Source: Alkalihalobacillus trypoxylicola (GTDB lineage Bacteria; Bacillota; Bacilli; Bacillales; Bacillaceae_D). From it: 64,000 bases of DNA. Below, piece by piece: positions 35,944 through 43,698 of the stretch. Position numbers and translations under genes: made by a program. Position 1 is the stretch's first letter, and every line of letters begins with the position of its first letter. The notes below the pieces were generated by a model that was given only the letters and a program-made list of their open reading frames with translations, was not told where the DNA came from and did no database searches. The stretch is from positions 703,630 to 767,629 of the forward strand of contig NZ_LTAO01000012.1 of the NCBI RefSeq assembly GCF_001590785.1, written 5' to 3'.

Positions 35944-36058
35944 TTATTATTAACGGATACATGAGCCAAGCGTTTACAACATCATTTATGTAAGAATAAA
36001 TAATTGTAATGACTAAAGGGATAAGCGCAATGATTTGATATATTTGAATCTTGGTCAT
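35858..36058 (-). CDS. Small two-helix membrane protein
   Basis: 66 residues from ATG 36058 (AAGGAGG upstream). Two predicted helices, IYQIIALIPLVITIIYSYI and LMYPLIIINFVLWML, are followed by a basic tail (RLVERRKKR). It is convergent with and overlaps the 3' end of the glycosyltransferase by 86 bases. The good start site argues that it is real. Function unknown. Confidence 0.6.
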   Translation of the reverse strand: MTKIQIYQIIALIPLVITIIYSYINDVVNAWLMYPLIIINFVLWMLRLVERRKKRVADHNDDKYAP

Positions 36059-36140
36059 TTTTTTATTAACCTCCTTGTCCTCAGTACTCTTCATTATAAA
36101 GAATTTTGAACAGCAATTAAATAAAAAAGGGAGTTTATCT

Positions 36141-36695
36141 ATGTTTAATCAGAAAAGAAAAAGGATTTTCTTGTTAGGAACGATTTTAATCGTAAGTTTT
36201 TTATATACACAAATTGAGTACTTATTTTCACATGTAGAAGAGACGATTGCTGCAGAAAAAGTAGGGGTGAATATTGAAGACTTTGCCCCGAATATAGTTG
36301 GTGAAACATTAAATGGAGAGTCCTTTGAATTAGAAAAACTAAGAGGGAAAAAAGTTATTTTGAATTTTTTTGCTACCTGGTGCTACCCATGTCAAGAGGA
36401 GATGCCTTTAATTTCTAGACTTATTCAGCATTTACCTGCGAATGAAATAGAATTTGTAGCTATAAACTTAACAAGTCAAGAAAATAGTATGAAGGATATA
36501 ACTCCTTTCTTGAACCATTTTAAAGCAGAACTTGATCCGGTTCTAGATGTAGATGGAGATATCATGAACACATATCGGATTATTGGAATACCGACTACAT
36601 TTATACTTGATGAAGAAGGGATGATTATCGAAAGGGTAGATGGACCATTAACGAAGGAATTAATTGAAAGAGTTTTGTCAGTTTCCATTCATTAA
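36141..36695 (+). CDS. Thioredoxin-fold, TlpA/ResA-like membrane-anchored thiol-disulfide protein
   Basis: 184 residues from ATG 36141 (GGGAG upstream). The N-terminal anchor is KRIFLLGTILIVSFLYT. A TlpA/ResA-like thioredoxin domain follows: NIEDFAPNIVGETLNGE, NFFATWCYPCQEEMPL with a CxxC active site, and IIGIPTTFILDEEG with the cis-Pro. It is probably an extracytoplasmic disulfide reductase or oxidase. It is similar in layout to ResA or StoA, but no cytochrome c or spore partner genes are next to it. Confidence 0.86.
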   Translation: MFNQKRKRIFLLGTILIVSFLYTQIEYLFSHVEETIAAEKVGVNIEDFAPNIVGETLNGESFELEKLRGKKVILNFFATWCYPCQEEMPLISRLIQHLPANEIEFVAINLTSQENSMKDITPFLNHFKAELDPVLDVDGDIMNTYRIIGIPTTFILDEEGMIIERVDGPLTKELIERVLSVSIH

Positions 36696-36700
36696 TATAC

Positions 36701-36740
36701 AAAAACTGCCTTTACAGTATAAACTGAAGGCAGTTTTTTT
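36701..36740. terminator. Bidirectional terminator
   Basis: AAAAACTGCCTT pairs with AAGGCAGTTTTT, with T7, between the thioredoxin and HD-domain genes. Confidence 0.85.
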
Positions 36741-37278
36741 ATGAAGAATCTTTTTCTAAAAGATTACGATTCATTTTATCTGAAACCATTTGGTCAAGAG
36801 TCGATAGCATTTTTTTAGCTTTAGATGGAGAGATGGTTCGGTAGTGATGGTTTCCTGCTGGTTCTTCATCAGCTTGGTCGGCTAAATGAACAACTTCCTG
36901 TAAAGGAGTAAGCTGTAAATTCCCTTTTGGTAAATAAGAATCTGTATGCAGAAGAATAGCTAAGGAAATATCCTTCGCATTTTTGGGATGCTCACCTAAA
37001 CGAATTAAAAGCTTATGTGCCCTTTCAGCTCCTTTAATGGCATGGATATCGTTTGCTTTATATAAACTAAAGTCCCATTCACCATCTCTATACCAAGTAT
37101 AATGGCCAATGTCGTGAAGTAATGCAGCCTTTGTGGCTAGATCAGGATTCACCTTATGTTTTCCAGATAAATGAAAGGCATGATATGCGCATGAGATTGC
37201 ATGTGCCATACCAGACCGATTGACATATTTTTGGGTAATATGATGATGATAAATATCCATTAATGTTACATATCTCAT
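36739..37278 (-). CDS. HD-domain phosphohydrolase
   Basis: 179 residues of the HD superfamily. Metal-binding residues are in MAHAISCAYHAFHL, the HD pair in KAALLHDIGHYTW, and later ILLHTDSY. The ATG follows AAAGGAG. Members hydrolyse phosphate esters, often nucleotides; the substrate is unknown. Single gene. Confidence 0.8.
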   Translation of the reverse strand: MRYVTLMDIYHHHITQKYVNRSGMAHAISCAYHAFHLSGKHKVNPDLATKAALLHDIGHYTWYRDGEWDFSLYKANDIHAIKGAERAHKLLIRLGEHPKNAKDISLAILLHTDSYLPKGNLQLTPLQEVVHLADQADEEPAGNHHYRTISPSKAKKMLSTLDQMVSDKMNRNLLEKDSS

Positions 37279-37475
37279 AAGCGAAATCTCCTTTCTCTTT
37301 TTTAATTGGTTTAATTTTCTAACAGTAAAAAATTATATTTTTTCTATTATATAGAGATCCTATAATGGATGCAACTATTAAAAGATCCCATTTTTAAATT
37401 AACCTGTAGGTGACTTTCTTCTAATCAATGTTCTCTGTTATACTAAGAATACTCAAAGGAAAATGAGGTGAGCTT

Positions 37476-38123
37476 TTGGCAACAACACATACCTTCTCGA
37501 AATCAGAAGAAATAGCTAATGCCATTACACATGGAATTGGAGCGGTTTTAAGTGTAGCAGCGTTAGTATTGCTAATTATTTATTCAAGTCTTTATGGCTC
37601 TGCCTGGCATATCGTAAGTTTTTCCATTTATGGTGTGACGATGCTACTTCTTTACCTATCATCAACACTACTGCATAGTTTGCCCAGAGGAAAGGGAAAA
37701 GATGTTTTTGAAATATTAGATCATGCGGCCATTTACTTATTTATAGCAGGAACCTATACACCTATCACTTTAGTAATCGTTCAAGGTACACTTGGCTGGG
37801 CGCTGTTTGGAATCGTCTGGGGATTAGCTATTGCAGGAATCATTTTTAAAGTGTTTTTTGTAAAAAAATTTTTATTTGTGTCTACATTTTTTTATATCGT
37901 GATGGGATGGATGGTCGTTTTTGCTTTTCAACCGATCTTATCGTACCTGCCTTTTCCTGGTATCGTATTATTAGTTTCTGGAGGCCTGTGCTATACAATA
38001 GGGACGATTTTTTATTTGTGGCGCGGCTTTAAATACCATCATGCAATATGGCATTTGTTTGTATTAGCTGGAAGTGTTACACATTTCTTTGCTATCCTAT
38101 TATATGTTTTACCCGCTAGATGA
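37476..38123 (+). CDS. Hemolysin III / PAQR family membrane protein
   Basis: 215 residues with seven predicted membrane helices. Family signatures are EEIANAITHGIGAVLS at the start, LSSTLLHSLPRGKGKDVFEILDHAAIYLFIAGTYTP in the middle (seen as two adjacent motifs) and HAIWHLFVLAGSVTHFFAIL near the end. The His and Asp residues of the putative intramembrane metal site are kept. TTG start after GAGGTGAG. It is similar to B. subtilis YplQ. Hydrolytic or lipid-related activity has been proposed for the family but is not proven here. Confidence 0.88.
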   Translation: MATTHTFSKSEEIANAITHGIGAVLSVAALVLLIIYSSLYGSAWHIVSFSIYGVTMLLLYLSSTLLHSLPRGKGKDVFEILDHAAIYLFIAGTYTPITLVIVQGTLGWALFGIVWGLAIAGIIFKVFFVKKFLFVSTFFYIVMGWMVVFAFQPILSYLPFPGIVLLVSGGLCYTIGTIFYLWRGFKYHHAIWHLFVLAGSVTHFFAILLYVLPAR

Positions 38124-38161
38124 CATCCTAAATCAATCTTTTTGATTTAGGATTTGTTTTT
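38124..38161 (+). terminator. Terminator of the hemolysin III gene
   Basis: ATCCTAAATCA pairs with TGATTTAGGAT around CTTTT, with a T-rich tail. Confidence 0.82.
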
Positions 38162-38165
38162 AGAT

Positions 38166-38423
38166 GAGTGAATCTCAACATTAAGTGAAACCAACCATTC
38201 AATATAAAAAATGTGTTGAATCGTTGTGAATACACTCGGTGATTGTAACGGTAGGTAGTGACTCCCAAAGGATGAGCGCCGTTTGAAGATCCACTCTGAC
38301 GAAGCCTTGCGTAGTCGGAGTTAGCTGAAGACAAGCCCTTGGGAAAGCATCTACCTAAAGTGGAAATCAAACACCTAATCGTTTGGTTTTCATTATAAGA
38401 TAGGAATGATGAAATTGATTCAC
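38166..38423 (+). repeat. Structured intergenic repeat, copy G
   Basis: A nearly full-length copy with core stem CTCTGAC/GTCGGAG and right arm TAGGAATGATGAAATTGATTCA. The left arm is the most eroded of the set (TGAATCTCAACATTAAG). It fills the gap between the hemolysin III gene and the 38472 gene. Confidence 0.9.
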
Positions 38424-38471
38424 ATACATAAATGTTCAACCATTTTATTTACGTAGAGGAGGGGGGAGTCG

Positions 38472-38702
38472 TTGTACATAACGATTGGAGAATTAGCAGA
38501 TTATTTAGGGGTGAGCGAGAGATATTTATTTGAAAGAGTTCATAACGGGAAAATTCAAGCCGTTTACGATGGACAACAATACCTTTTTAATAAAACTCAA
38601 TTTTCTTGGCATAAAGAACAGCTTGACCTGAAAAGAAAACAATTGAAGCTAGAATTAGAAGAAGAATTACCAGAAGATTGGGATGCTAAAGATGAGGATT
38701 AA
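38472..38702 (+). CDS. Small excisionase/MerR-like helix-turn-helix protein
   Basis: 76 residues, TTG start behind GGAGGGGGG. The N-terminal winged-helix excisionase-like motif is YITIGELADYLGVSERYLFE followed by RVHNGKIQAVYDG and YLFNKTQF. A charged helical tail follows (LKRKQLKLELEEELPEDW). It is probably a DNA-binding regulator. No recombinase is nearby. It may be co-transcribed with the DUF4015 gene 50 bases downstream. Confidence 0.75.
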   Translation: MYITIGELADYLGVSERYLFERVHNGKIQAVYDGQQYLFNKTQFSWHKEQLDLKRKQLKLELEEELPEDWDAKDED

Positions 38703-38752
38703 GAGACACACTAAAATGAATAAAAAATGTGTTAAAAAAGGCAGTGATAATT

Positions 38753-39955
38753 GTGGGGAAAAAATGTTATATACTAATACCTTTTTGTCTATTAGTTGTT
38801 TTAATAATGTCCATTTCTGCGGATGCACAGTCTGATTTATCAAATGTAAAAGAACATCCACAGAAACAAAATAGTAAAGAAGCCTTACAGCTACCAGAAT
38901 CGCTAGTGAGATTTACTACACACACAAGCTTAGATATTCCATATCCAGAGGATGGTGTTAGAGGGATTTATGTGACAGGTAATTCAGCTGGTGGTCAAAG
39001 GTTTGATTCATTAGTGAATTTAGTTTCAACAACTGATTTAAACGCAATGGTTATTGATATTAAAGAGGATCATGGTTATTTAACGTATCGTCCTGAGGAG
39101 GATTCTCCCTATTATGATATATCTAAAAACTATATTGGGGATATAGAAGGGTTAATGAAAAGGCTGGAAGAAGAAAATATTTATCCAATTGCCAGAATTG
39201 TCGTATTCAAAGACACCGAATTAGCCGAGAAGAAGCCTGAGTGGTCCTTTTTAGAAGATGATAAGGTATGGAAGAATAACCGAAATGAAGCTTTTGTTAA
39301 TCCATTTCTAAAAGAAGTATGGGAATACAATGTTGATATTGCTAAAAAAGCGGCAGAATTAGGGTTTAAGGAAATACAGTTTGATTATGTTCGTTTCCCA
39401 GAAGGCTTTGAAAGAAGAGATGAAGAACTCCGTTACGATGTAGGAGACTACTCAGGTGGGGATGGAGATCAAATCCAAAAAAGAGTACAAGCTGTTACTG
39501 ATTTTGTTGCTTTTTCTAGAGAAGAATTAGCCAAATATGATGTGGACGTTTCGGTCGATATTTTTGGATATGCTGCTACGATTAAAGAGGCACCAGGTAT
39601 AGGACAAAACTTCTCGAAAATATCCGAAAATGTAGATGTCATTTCATCGATGATTTATCCGAGTCATTGGACCCCTTATTTTAATATTGATAAGCCAGAT
39701 TTGTACCCTTATGAATTAACAAAAGAATATGCAAAGGTTGAAAATGAAGTGCTAGGTGCTTTAGACAATCCGCCGATTTCAAGACCTTGGATTCAAGACT
39801 TTACAGCAAGTTGGTTAGGGCAGGGGAATTATATTCCTTATGGGGTAGAAGAGGTAGAAGCTCAAATAAGAGCATTAAATGAACAAGGCATTAGTGAATT
39901 TTTGCTATGGAATGCAGGGAATTCTTATACAGAAGGCGTTAACTACAAGCCATAA
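38753..39955 (+). CDS. Putative glycoside hydrolase (DUF4015) secreted protein
   Basis: 400 residues from GTG 38753, with AAGGCAGTG upstream; a GTG at 38729 would add eight residues and has a poor site. Signal peptide ILIPFCLLVVLIMSISADA. A DUF4015/GH13-like TIM barrel covers the rest: VRGIYVTGNSAGG, DLNAMVIDIKEDHGYLTY, KEIQFDYVRFPEG and SVDIFGYAA. Such proteins are surface-located. The substrate is unknown, possibly a wall or capsule polysaccharide. Confidence 0.82.
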   Translation: MGKKCYILIPFCLLVVLIMSISADAQSDLSNVKEHPQKQNSKEALQLPESLVRFTTHTSLDIPYPEDGVRGIYVTGNSAGGQRFDSLVNLVSTTDLNAMVIDIKEDHGYLTYRPEEDSPYYDISKNYIGDIEGLMKRLEEENIYPIARIVVFKDTELAEKKPEWSFLEDDKVWKNNRNEAFVNPFLKEVWEYNVDIAKKAAELGFKEIQFDYVRFPEGFERRDEELRYDVGDYSGGDGDQIQKRVQAVTDFVAFSREELAKYDVDVSVDIFGYAATIKEAPGIGQNFSKISENVDVISSMIYPSHWTPYFNIDKPDLYPYELTKEYAKVENEVLGALDNPPISRPWIQDFTASWLGQGNYIPYGVEEVEAQIRALNEQGISEFLLWNAGNSYTEGVNYKP

Positions 39956-40032
39956 CACTCTAAAATAGAGGTTTATACTCCAATAAAAAAAGGAATTAAA
40001 AGCAGCATGAAAAGATATCGGAGGCTAAGAAT

Positions 40033-40614
40033 ATGAATTGGTATGAGAAATTAAATCAATATTTCCCCATTGAGGAAATGAAATCGAAAGAACATTTAGA
40101 TTTATTATTAAAGGAAAAGGCAGAAATTTATTATAAAGATGAAGGACAAAATCATGTTATGATGTATGTAGAAACGGATGATTTTATATTTGTTGATTAT
40201 TTATTCGTTTCAAAGGAGGCTAGAGGACAAGGGTTAGGAAAAAAGCTGTTAAATCAGCTTAAATCAAAAAAAAAGCCTATCATCTTAGAAGTTGAGCCTG
40301 TCGATTATTCAGATACAGATACGGAAAAGAGACAAAATTTTTATAATCGTGAAGGTTTCACTCATGCAAAATCTATTGGTTATAAAAGGCGCTCTCTGGC
40401 AACAAATGAAGTAAATGAACTTGAAATTTTATATTGGGCTCCCGATAATGAATCTGAAAAAGTGATTTATGACCAAATGAAGCAAACCTATGAAATGATC
40501 CATACGTATAAGGATGAGCTTATTTATGGGACAGCTTATGAGTCAGTAGATGAAGTATTAACCTTTGAAGAAAAAAAGAAAAAACAAGCATCGGATCAAG
40601 TAACACCATCATAG
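40033..40614 (+). CDS. yjbC: YjbC-like GNAT acetyltransferase
   Basis: 193 residues. The N-terminal GNAT fold has the acetyl-CoA loop FVSKEARGQGLGKKLLNQL and YNREGFTHAKSIGYKRR. The C-terminal half is helical and charged. In B. subtilis, yjbC lies immediately upstream of spx. Here it is followed by a small basic gene, a repeat element and then spx, so co-transcription with spx is less likely. The acceptor is unknown. Confidence 0.84.
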   Translation: MNWYEKLNQYFPIEEMKSKEHLDLLLKEKAEIYYKDEGQNHVMMYVETDDFIFVDYLFVSKEARGQGLGKKLLNQLKSKKKPIILEVEPVDYSDTDTEKRQNFYNREGFTHAKSIGYKRRSLATNEVNELEILYWAPDNESEKVIYDQMKQTYEMIHTYKDELIYGTAYESVDEVLTFEEKKKKQASDQVTPS

Positions 40615-40643
40615 ATTAAAGTATAGGTGGAGGTGTTTTGTCC

Positions 40644-40775
40644 ATGAGGAAAAAAGATAAGAAAAAAAAGGAAAAAAACCAAGTCATTAAAGAACTTTTG
40701 AAGAAAAATCTCAAAGGATTAAAAGTTAAAGGAAATAATCAAGCGAGACCATCATTTAATAAAACGATCGCTTAA
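40644..40775 (+). CDS. Small lysine-rich protein
   Basis: 43 residues from ATG 40644 (TGGAGGTG upstream; a TTG two codons earlier is also possible). Strongly basic: RKKDKKKKEKNQ, then a short amphipathic helix (VIKELLKKNLKGLK) and a polar end. It is the size and charge of small nucleic-acid-binding or ribosome-associated proteins, but it is not assigned. It lies directly after yjbC and just before repeat copy H. Confidence 0.55.
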   Translation: MRKKDKKKKEKNQVIKELLKKNLKGLKVKGNNQARPSFNKTIA

Positions 40776-40787
40776 AACTATATAGAT

Positions 40788-41054
40788 GAGTGAATTTCAT
40801 CATTGCTCTAAAGTGAATGAAACCGAACGCTTATTAAAAAATATGTCTTGAATGATTTTGAATTTACTCGTTGATTGAAACGGTAGGTAGTGACTCCCAA
40901 AGGATGAGCGCCGTTTGAAGATCCACTCTGACGAAGCTCTGCGTAGTCGGAGTTAGCTGAAAACAAGCCCTTGGGAAAGCATCTACCTAAAGTGGAAATC
41001 AAAAACCAAATTGTTCGGTTTTCATTATAAGATATGCATGATGAAATGGATTAG
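40788..41054 (+). repeat. Structured intergenic repeat, copy H
   Basis: A full-length, consensus-like copy. Left arm TGAATTTCATCATTGCTC. Outer core stem TAGGTAG..CTACCTA, second stem TCCCAAAGG..CCCTTGGGA with one mismatch, and apical stem ACTCTGAC..GTCGGAGT. Right arm TTCGGTTTTCATTATAAG to GATGAAATGGATT. It lies upstream of spx. Confidence 0.92.
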
Positions 41055-41214
41055 ATAATAAGAGGTTTATAAACCGGCTTCTTATTATTCGAGGAGTGAA
41101 ATGGATTTTCCATTTCACTTTTTTTCTTAACTAACAATAGTTTATCAAAAAAAGTGGATGAAATATGAAAAAAATGTGGCTGAATTAAGTAAATCCTTAC
41201 ATAATAAAAAAAAC

Positions 41215-41255
41215 TTTCTAAACATATATGTTTAGAAACATATTTTTAGTATAAT
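41215..41255 (+). promoter_or_regulatory. Perfect 24-bp palindrome overlapping the spx promoter
   Basis: Two half-sites of TTTCTAAACATA are joined head to head at 41215-41238 as an exact palindrome. A perfect TATAAT at 41250-41255 follows, so the palindrome covers the expected -35 region of a promoter about 140 bases before spx. It does not match the PerR box. It may be a repressor operator; which protein binds is unknown. Confidence 0.5.
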
Positions 41256-41395
41256 AGGTTTATAGTATTATGATAAAGGGTAAAAACCATATAGAAATCA
41301 TGTGATGATATTCTTTTATCGTATATTTATCTACATTTATTAAATGATTAGTATTATTAAGATAGATCTCATTTTTGGAAGGAGAGGTCCATATT

Positions 41396-41791
41396 ATGGT
41401 CACACTACTTACATCGCCAAGCTGTACTTCTTGTAGAAAAGCAAAAGCATGGCTAGAAGAGAATCAAATCCCTTTTGAGGAGCGTAACATTTTTTCAGCA
41501 CCATTGTCCGTTAAAGAAGTTAAGCAAATTGTAAGAATGACAGAGGATGGAACCGATGAAATTATATCAACTCGCTCAAAAGTTTTCCAAGATTTAGATG
41601 TTGAAGTGGAATCACTACCTTTACAAACATTATTTCAAATTATTAGTGATAATCCAGGATTACTTAGAAGACCAATCATTTTTGATGAAAAGCGCCTTCA
41701 AGTAGGTTACAATGAGGCTGAAATTCGTCGTTTCTTACCTAGAAAAGTTAGAACTTTTCACTTACAAGAAGCTCAAAAGCTGGTTAATTAA
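41396..41791 (+). CDS. spx: Transcriptional regulator Spx
   Basis: 131 residues from ATG 41396, the conserved start, with AAGGAGAGG upstream. An ArsC-fold regulator that binds the alpha subunit of RNA polymerase and turns on thiol-stress genes. The redox switch CxxC is Cys10-Thr-Ser-Cys13 ([12 protein letters not shown]). The RNAP-contact region STRSKVFQ and [18 protein letters not shown] are conserved. Levels are set by ClpXP with the adaptor SpxH, whose gene is at 47515. The palindrome at 41215 may control transcription. Confidence 0.96.
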   Translation: MVTLLTSPSCTSCRKAKAWLEENQIPFEERNIFSAPLSVKEVKQIVRMTEDGTDEIISTRSKVFQDLDVEVESLPLQTLFQIISDNPGLLRRPIIFDEKRLQVGYNEAEIRRFLPRKVRTFHLQEAQKLVN

Positions 41792-41932
41792 TGATGTAAA
41801 AAAAGCACAAAGTATGGGTATGATTAATAATATATATGAATAATAAGTCAAAGTTCGTATAGAGCAATTATGAGCAATATACGAACTTCTGACTACAAGA
41901 TAAAGCCATCCAAACGGAGGGCTTTTAAACAT

Positions 41933-42598
41933 TTAAACAGAAATTTCTTGTCGACTTTTAATAATCCATCCACCTATAAGAACTCCAATTATTAACGAAA
42001 TTTGGAATACTAATTTAAAGGTAGGTGCATGAATAAAAAGTGGAGCTAGCATAGGCTCATGAATAATCATTTTAGAGGCAGTAAAGGCTAATATACCAGC
42101 GCCGACATATATAATTTGTGGGTAAACATCAAATGCTTTTAAAATAAGCTTACTTCCCCACAAAATGATGGGCACAGAAACCAAAAGTCCAATAATGACT
42201 AATAAAGTATTTCCATGCGCTGCTCCTGCAACGGCTATTACATTATCGAAACCCATTATACAATCGGCAAATATAATGATTTTGATGGCTGCTAAAAGTG
42301 AGGTAGAACCTTTAATTTTGGGATCATCATGAGAATTCAATAATAGTTGAAAGGCGATAAACGTGAGTAGACCACCACCTATTGCCAATAAAAAAGGAAT
42401 AGAAAGCAAGTGAACAGCAACGACTGTTAATCCCATTCGAATTATAATAGCAAGAAGAATTCCGAGTACCATAGCCTTATTTCTTAACTCTTTAGGAAGA
42501 TTACGGCATGCTAAGGCAACGACGATAGCGTTATCTCCACCTAAAACGATATCTACGCCTATGATGGTTAGTACAGAAAGTATGAACTCTAAATCCAT
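41933..42598 (-). CDS. yjbE: TerC family integral membrane protein (YjbE-like)
   Basis: 221 residues, about seven membrane helices. TerC-family acidic motifs are GVDIVLGGDNAIVVALA, then FADCIMGFDNVIAVAGAAHGN, with helices between. Members are now linked to metal (manganese) export or metal loading of secreted enzymes. Start ATG behind AAGGAATGAG. It lies between spx and mecA as in B. subtilis, but on the opposite strand to both. Confidence 0.88.
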   Translation of the reverse strand: MDLEFILSVLTIIGVDIVLGGDNAIVVALACRNLPKELRNKAMVLGILLAIIIRMGLTVVAVHLLSIPFLLAIGGGLLTFIAFQLLLNSHDDPKIKGSTSLLAAIKIIIFADCIMGFDNVIAVAGAAHGNTLLVIIGLLVSVPIILWGSKLILKAFDVYPQIIYVGAGILAFTASKMIIHEPMLAPLFIHAPTFKLVFQISLIIGVLIGGWIIKSRQEISV

Positions 42599-42915
42599 TT
42601 TTTTCTCATTCCTTTTTTATCAAGTTTTTCCAAATAGAATATTTCTAAACGAAATAATAGCTATTTAAGCTTGTCTATAATAAACATATATTGAAACTTT
42701 CAGCAGAATATGATAACAATACTTATAATATCTTTTTAATTAATGTAATTAATTGAATTGATTTGCTTTTCTTTAGTAGTCGTTTTATCATAAAATGATA
42801 GTAGAAAGAAATTTACAGAGTATGAAACCTAAAAAAAGGGTATAGCGAATTAAACACAATTCATTTGCATACCGTTAGCGTTTGAATGACCTAATTGATA
42901 GGAGGGGGAGCGAGC

Positions 42916-43551
42916 ATGGATATTGAGCGCGTGAATGATTCAACAATTAAATTTTATATTACTTATGCGGACATGGAAGACAGAGGATTTGATCGCGAAG
43001 AAATTTGGTATAATCGAGAGCGTGGCGAAGAGCTCTTCTTTGAAATGATGAATGAAGTAAATGAGCGTGACGAATTTGTATTGGACGGACCATTATGGAT
43101 TCAAGTTCATGCATTAGATAAAGGTTTAGAAATCGTAGTGACAAGAGGACAAATTTCAGATGGGCATGTAAAGCTTGAAATACCTGTCACTCAAGAGGAA
43201 GAGGACCTCAACAGTGCTGAGGATGAAGACGCTATTCATGAAGTGGATGACCCAGAATATATTGAGTTAATTCTTGGTTTCTCAGATATAGAGGATGTCA
43301 TTTCATTGAGTCACAGCTTTGAAAATGAAGAAGTTGAGAATGACTTATATTACTTTGAGGGAACTTATTACCTTCACACCTTATTTCATTACGAGCGTTT
43401 CTCTGAAGATGAACAGGATGATATGTTAAGTCAGATGCTTGAGTTCGGGTATGAATCAGATATTTCGATTCATCGTATTTTAGAATATGGAAAAGAAATT
43501 ATGTCTGAAAAAGCATTGTCTAAACTAAAGCAGTCATTTCCTATGAAGTAA
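42916..43551 (+). CDS. mecA: Adaptor protein MecA
   Basis: 211 residues from ATG 42916, behind GGAGGGGG; a TTG at 42895 lies before that site. MecA targets ComK and other proteins to ClpCP. The N-terminal substrate domain starts MDIERVNDSTIKFYITYADMEDRGFD (seen as two adjacent stretches), then an acidic linker, then the C-terminal ClpC-binding domain (ILGFSDIEDVISLSHSF, YYLHTLFHYERF). Standard length. The 317-base gap before it shows no other gene. Confidence 0.95.
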   Translation: MDIERVNDSTIKFYITYADMEDRGFDREEIWYNRERGEELFFEMMNEVNERDEFVLDGPLWIQVHALDKGLEIVVTRGQISDGHVKLEIPVTQEEEDLNSAEDEDAIHEVDDPEYIELILGFSDIEDVISLSHSFENEEVENDLYYFEGTYYLHTLFHYERFSEDEQDDMLSQMLEFGYESDISIHRILEYGKEIMSEKALSKLKQSFPMK

Positions 43552-43583
43552 AAAGATTAAAGTAATCTTCATCTAATAAAATA

Positions 43584-43622
43584 AAGTTAGTTACTAGCAT
43601 TCAGCTGGTAGCTAGCTTTTTT
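43584..43622 (+). terminator. Terminator of mecA
   Basis: A fifteen-pair stem including G-U pairs (AAGTTAGTTACTAGC with GCTGGTAGCTAGCTT) around ATTCA, followed by T-rich sequence. Confidence 0.82.
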
Positions 43623-43698
43623 GTTCGTTTTAAAAAGGAAAAAAATAATTTTTATCGAATAAAAAGGAGTAAATGAATAGATGGGAGGTTTTATAAAA

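Noticed and set aside
38472..38702. Excisionase-like gene as evidence of a prophage or integrative element
   Set aside because: No integrase, attachment-site duplication or phage gene is present; the protein is more likely a small regulator.
40808..41002. Minus-strand open frames with LGRCFPKGL..GAHPLGVTTYR in several repeat copies (also 20153, 38128, 55091)
   Set aside because: They are the antisense of the structured repeat core, have no ribosome sites and inconsistent ends, so they are not called as genes; the shared frame is listed as a finding instead.
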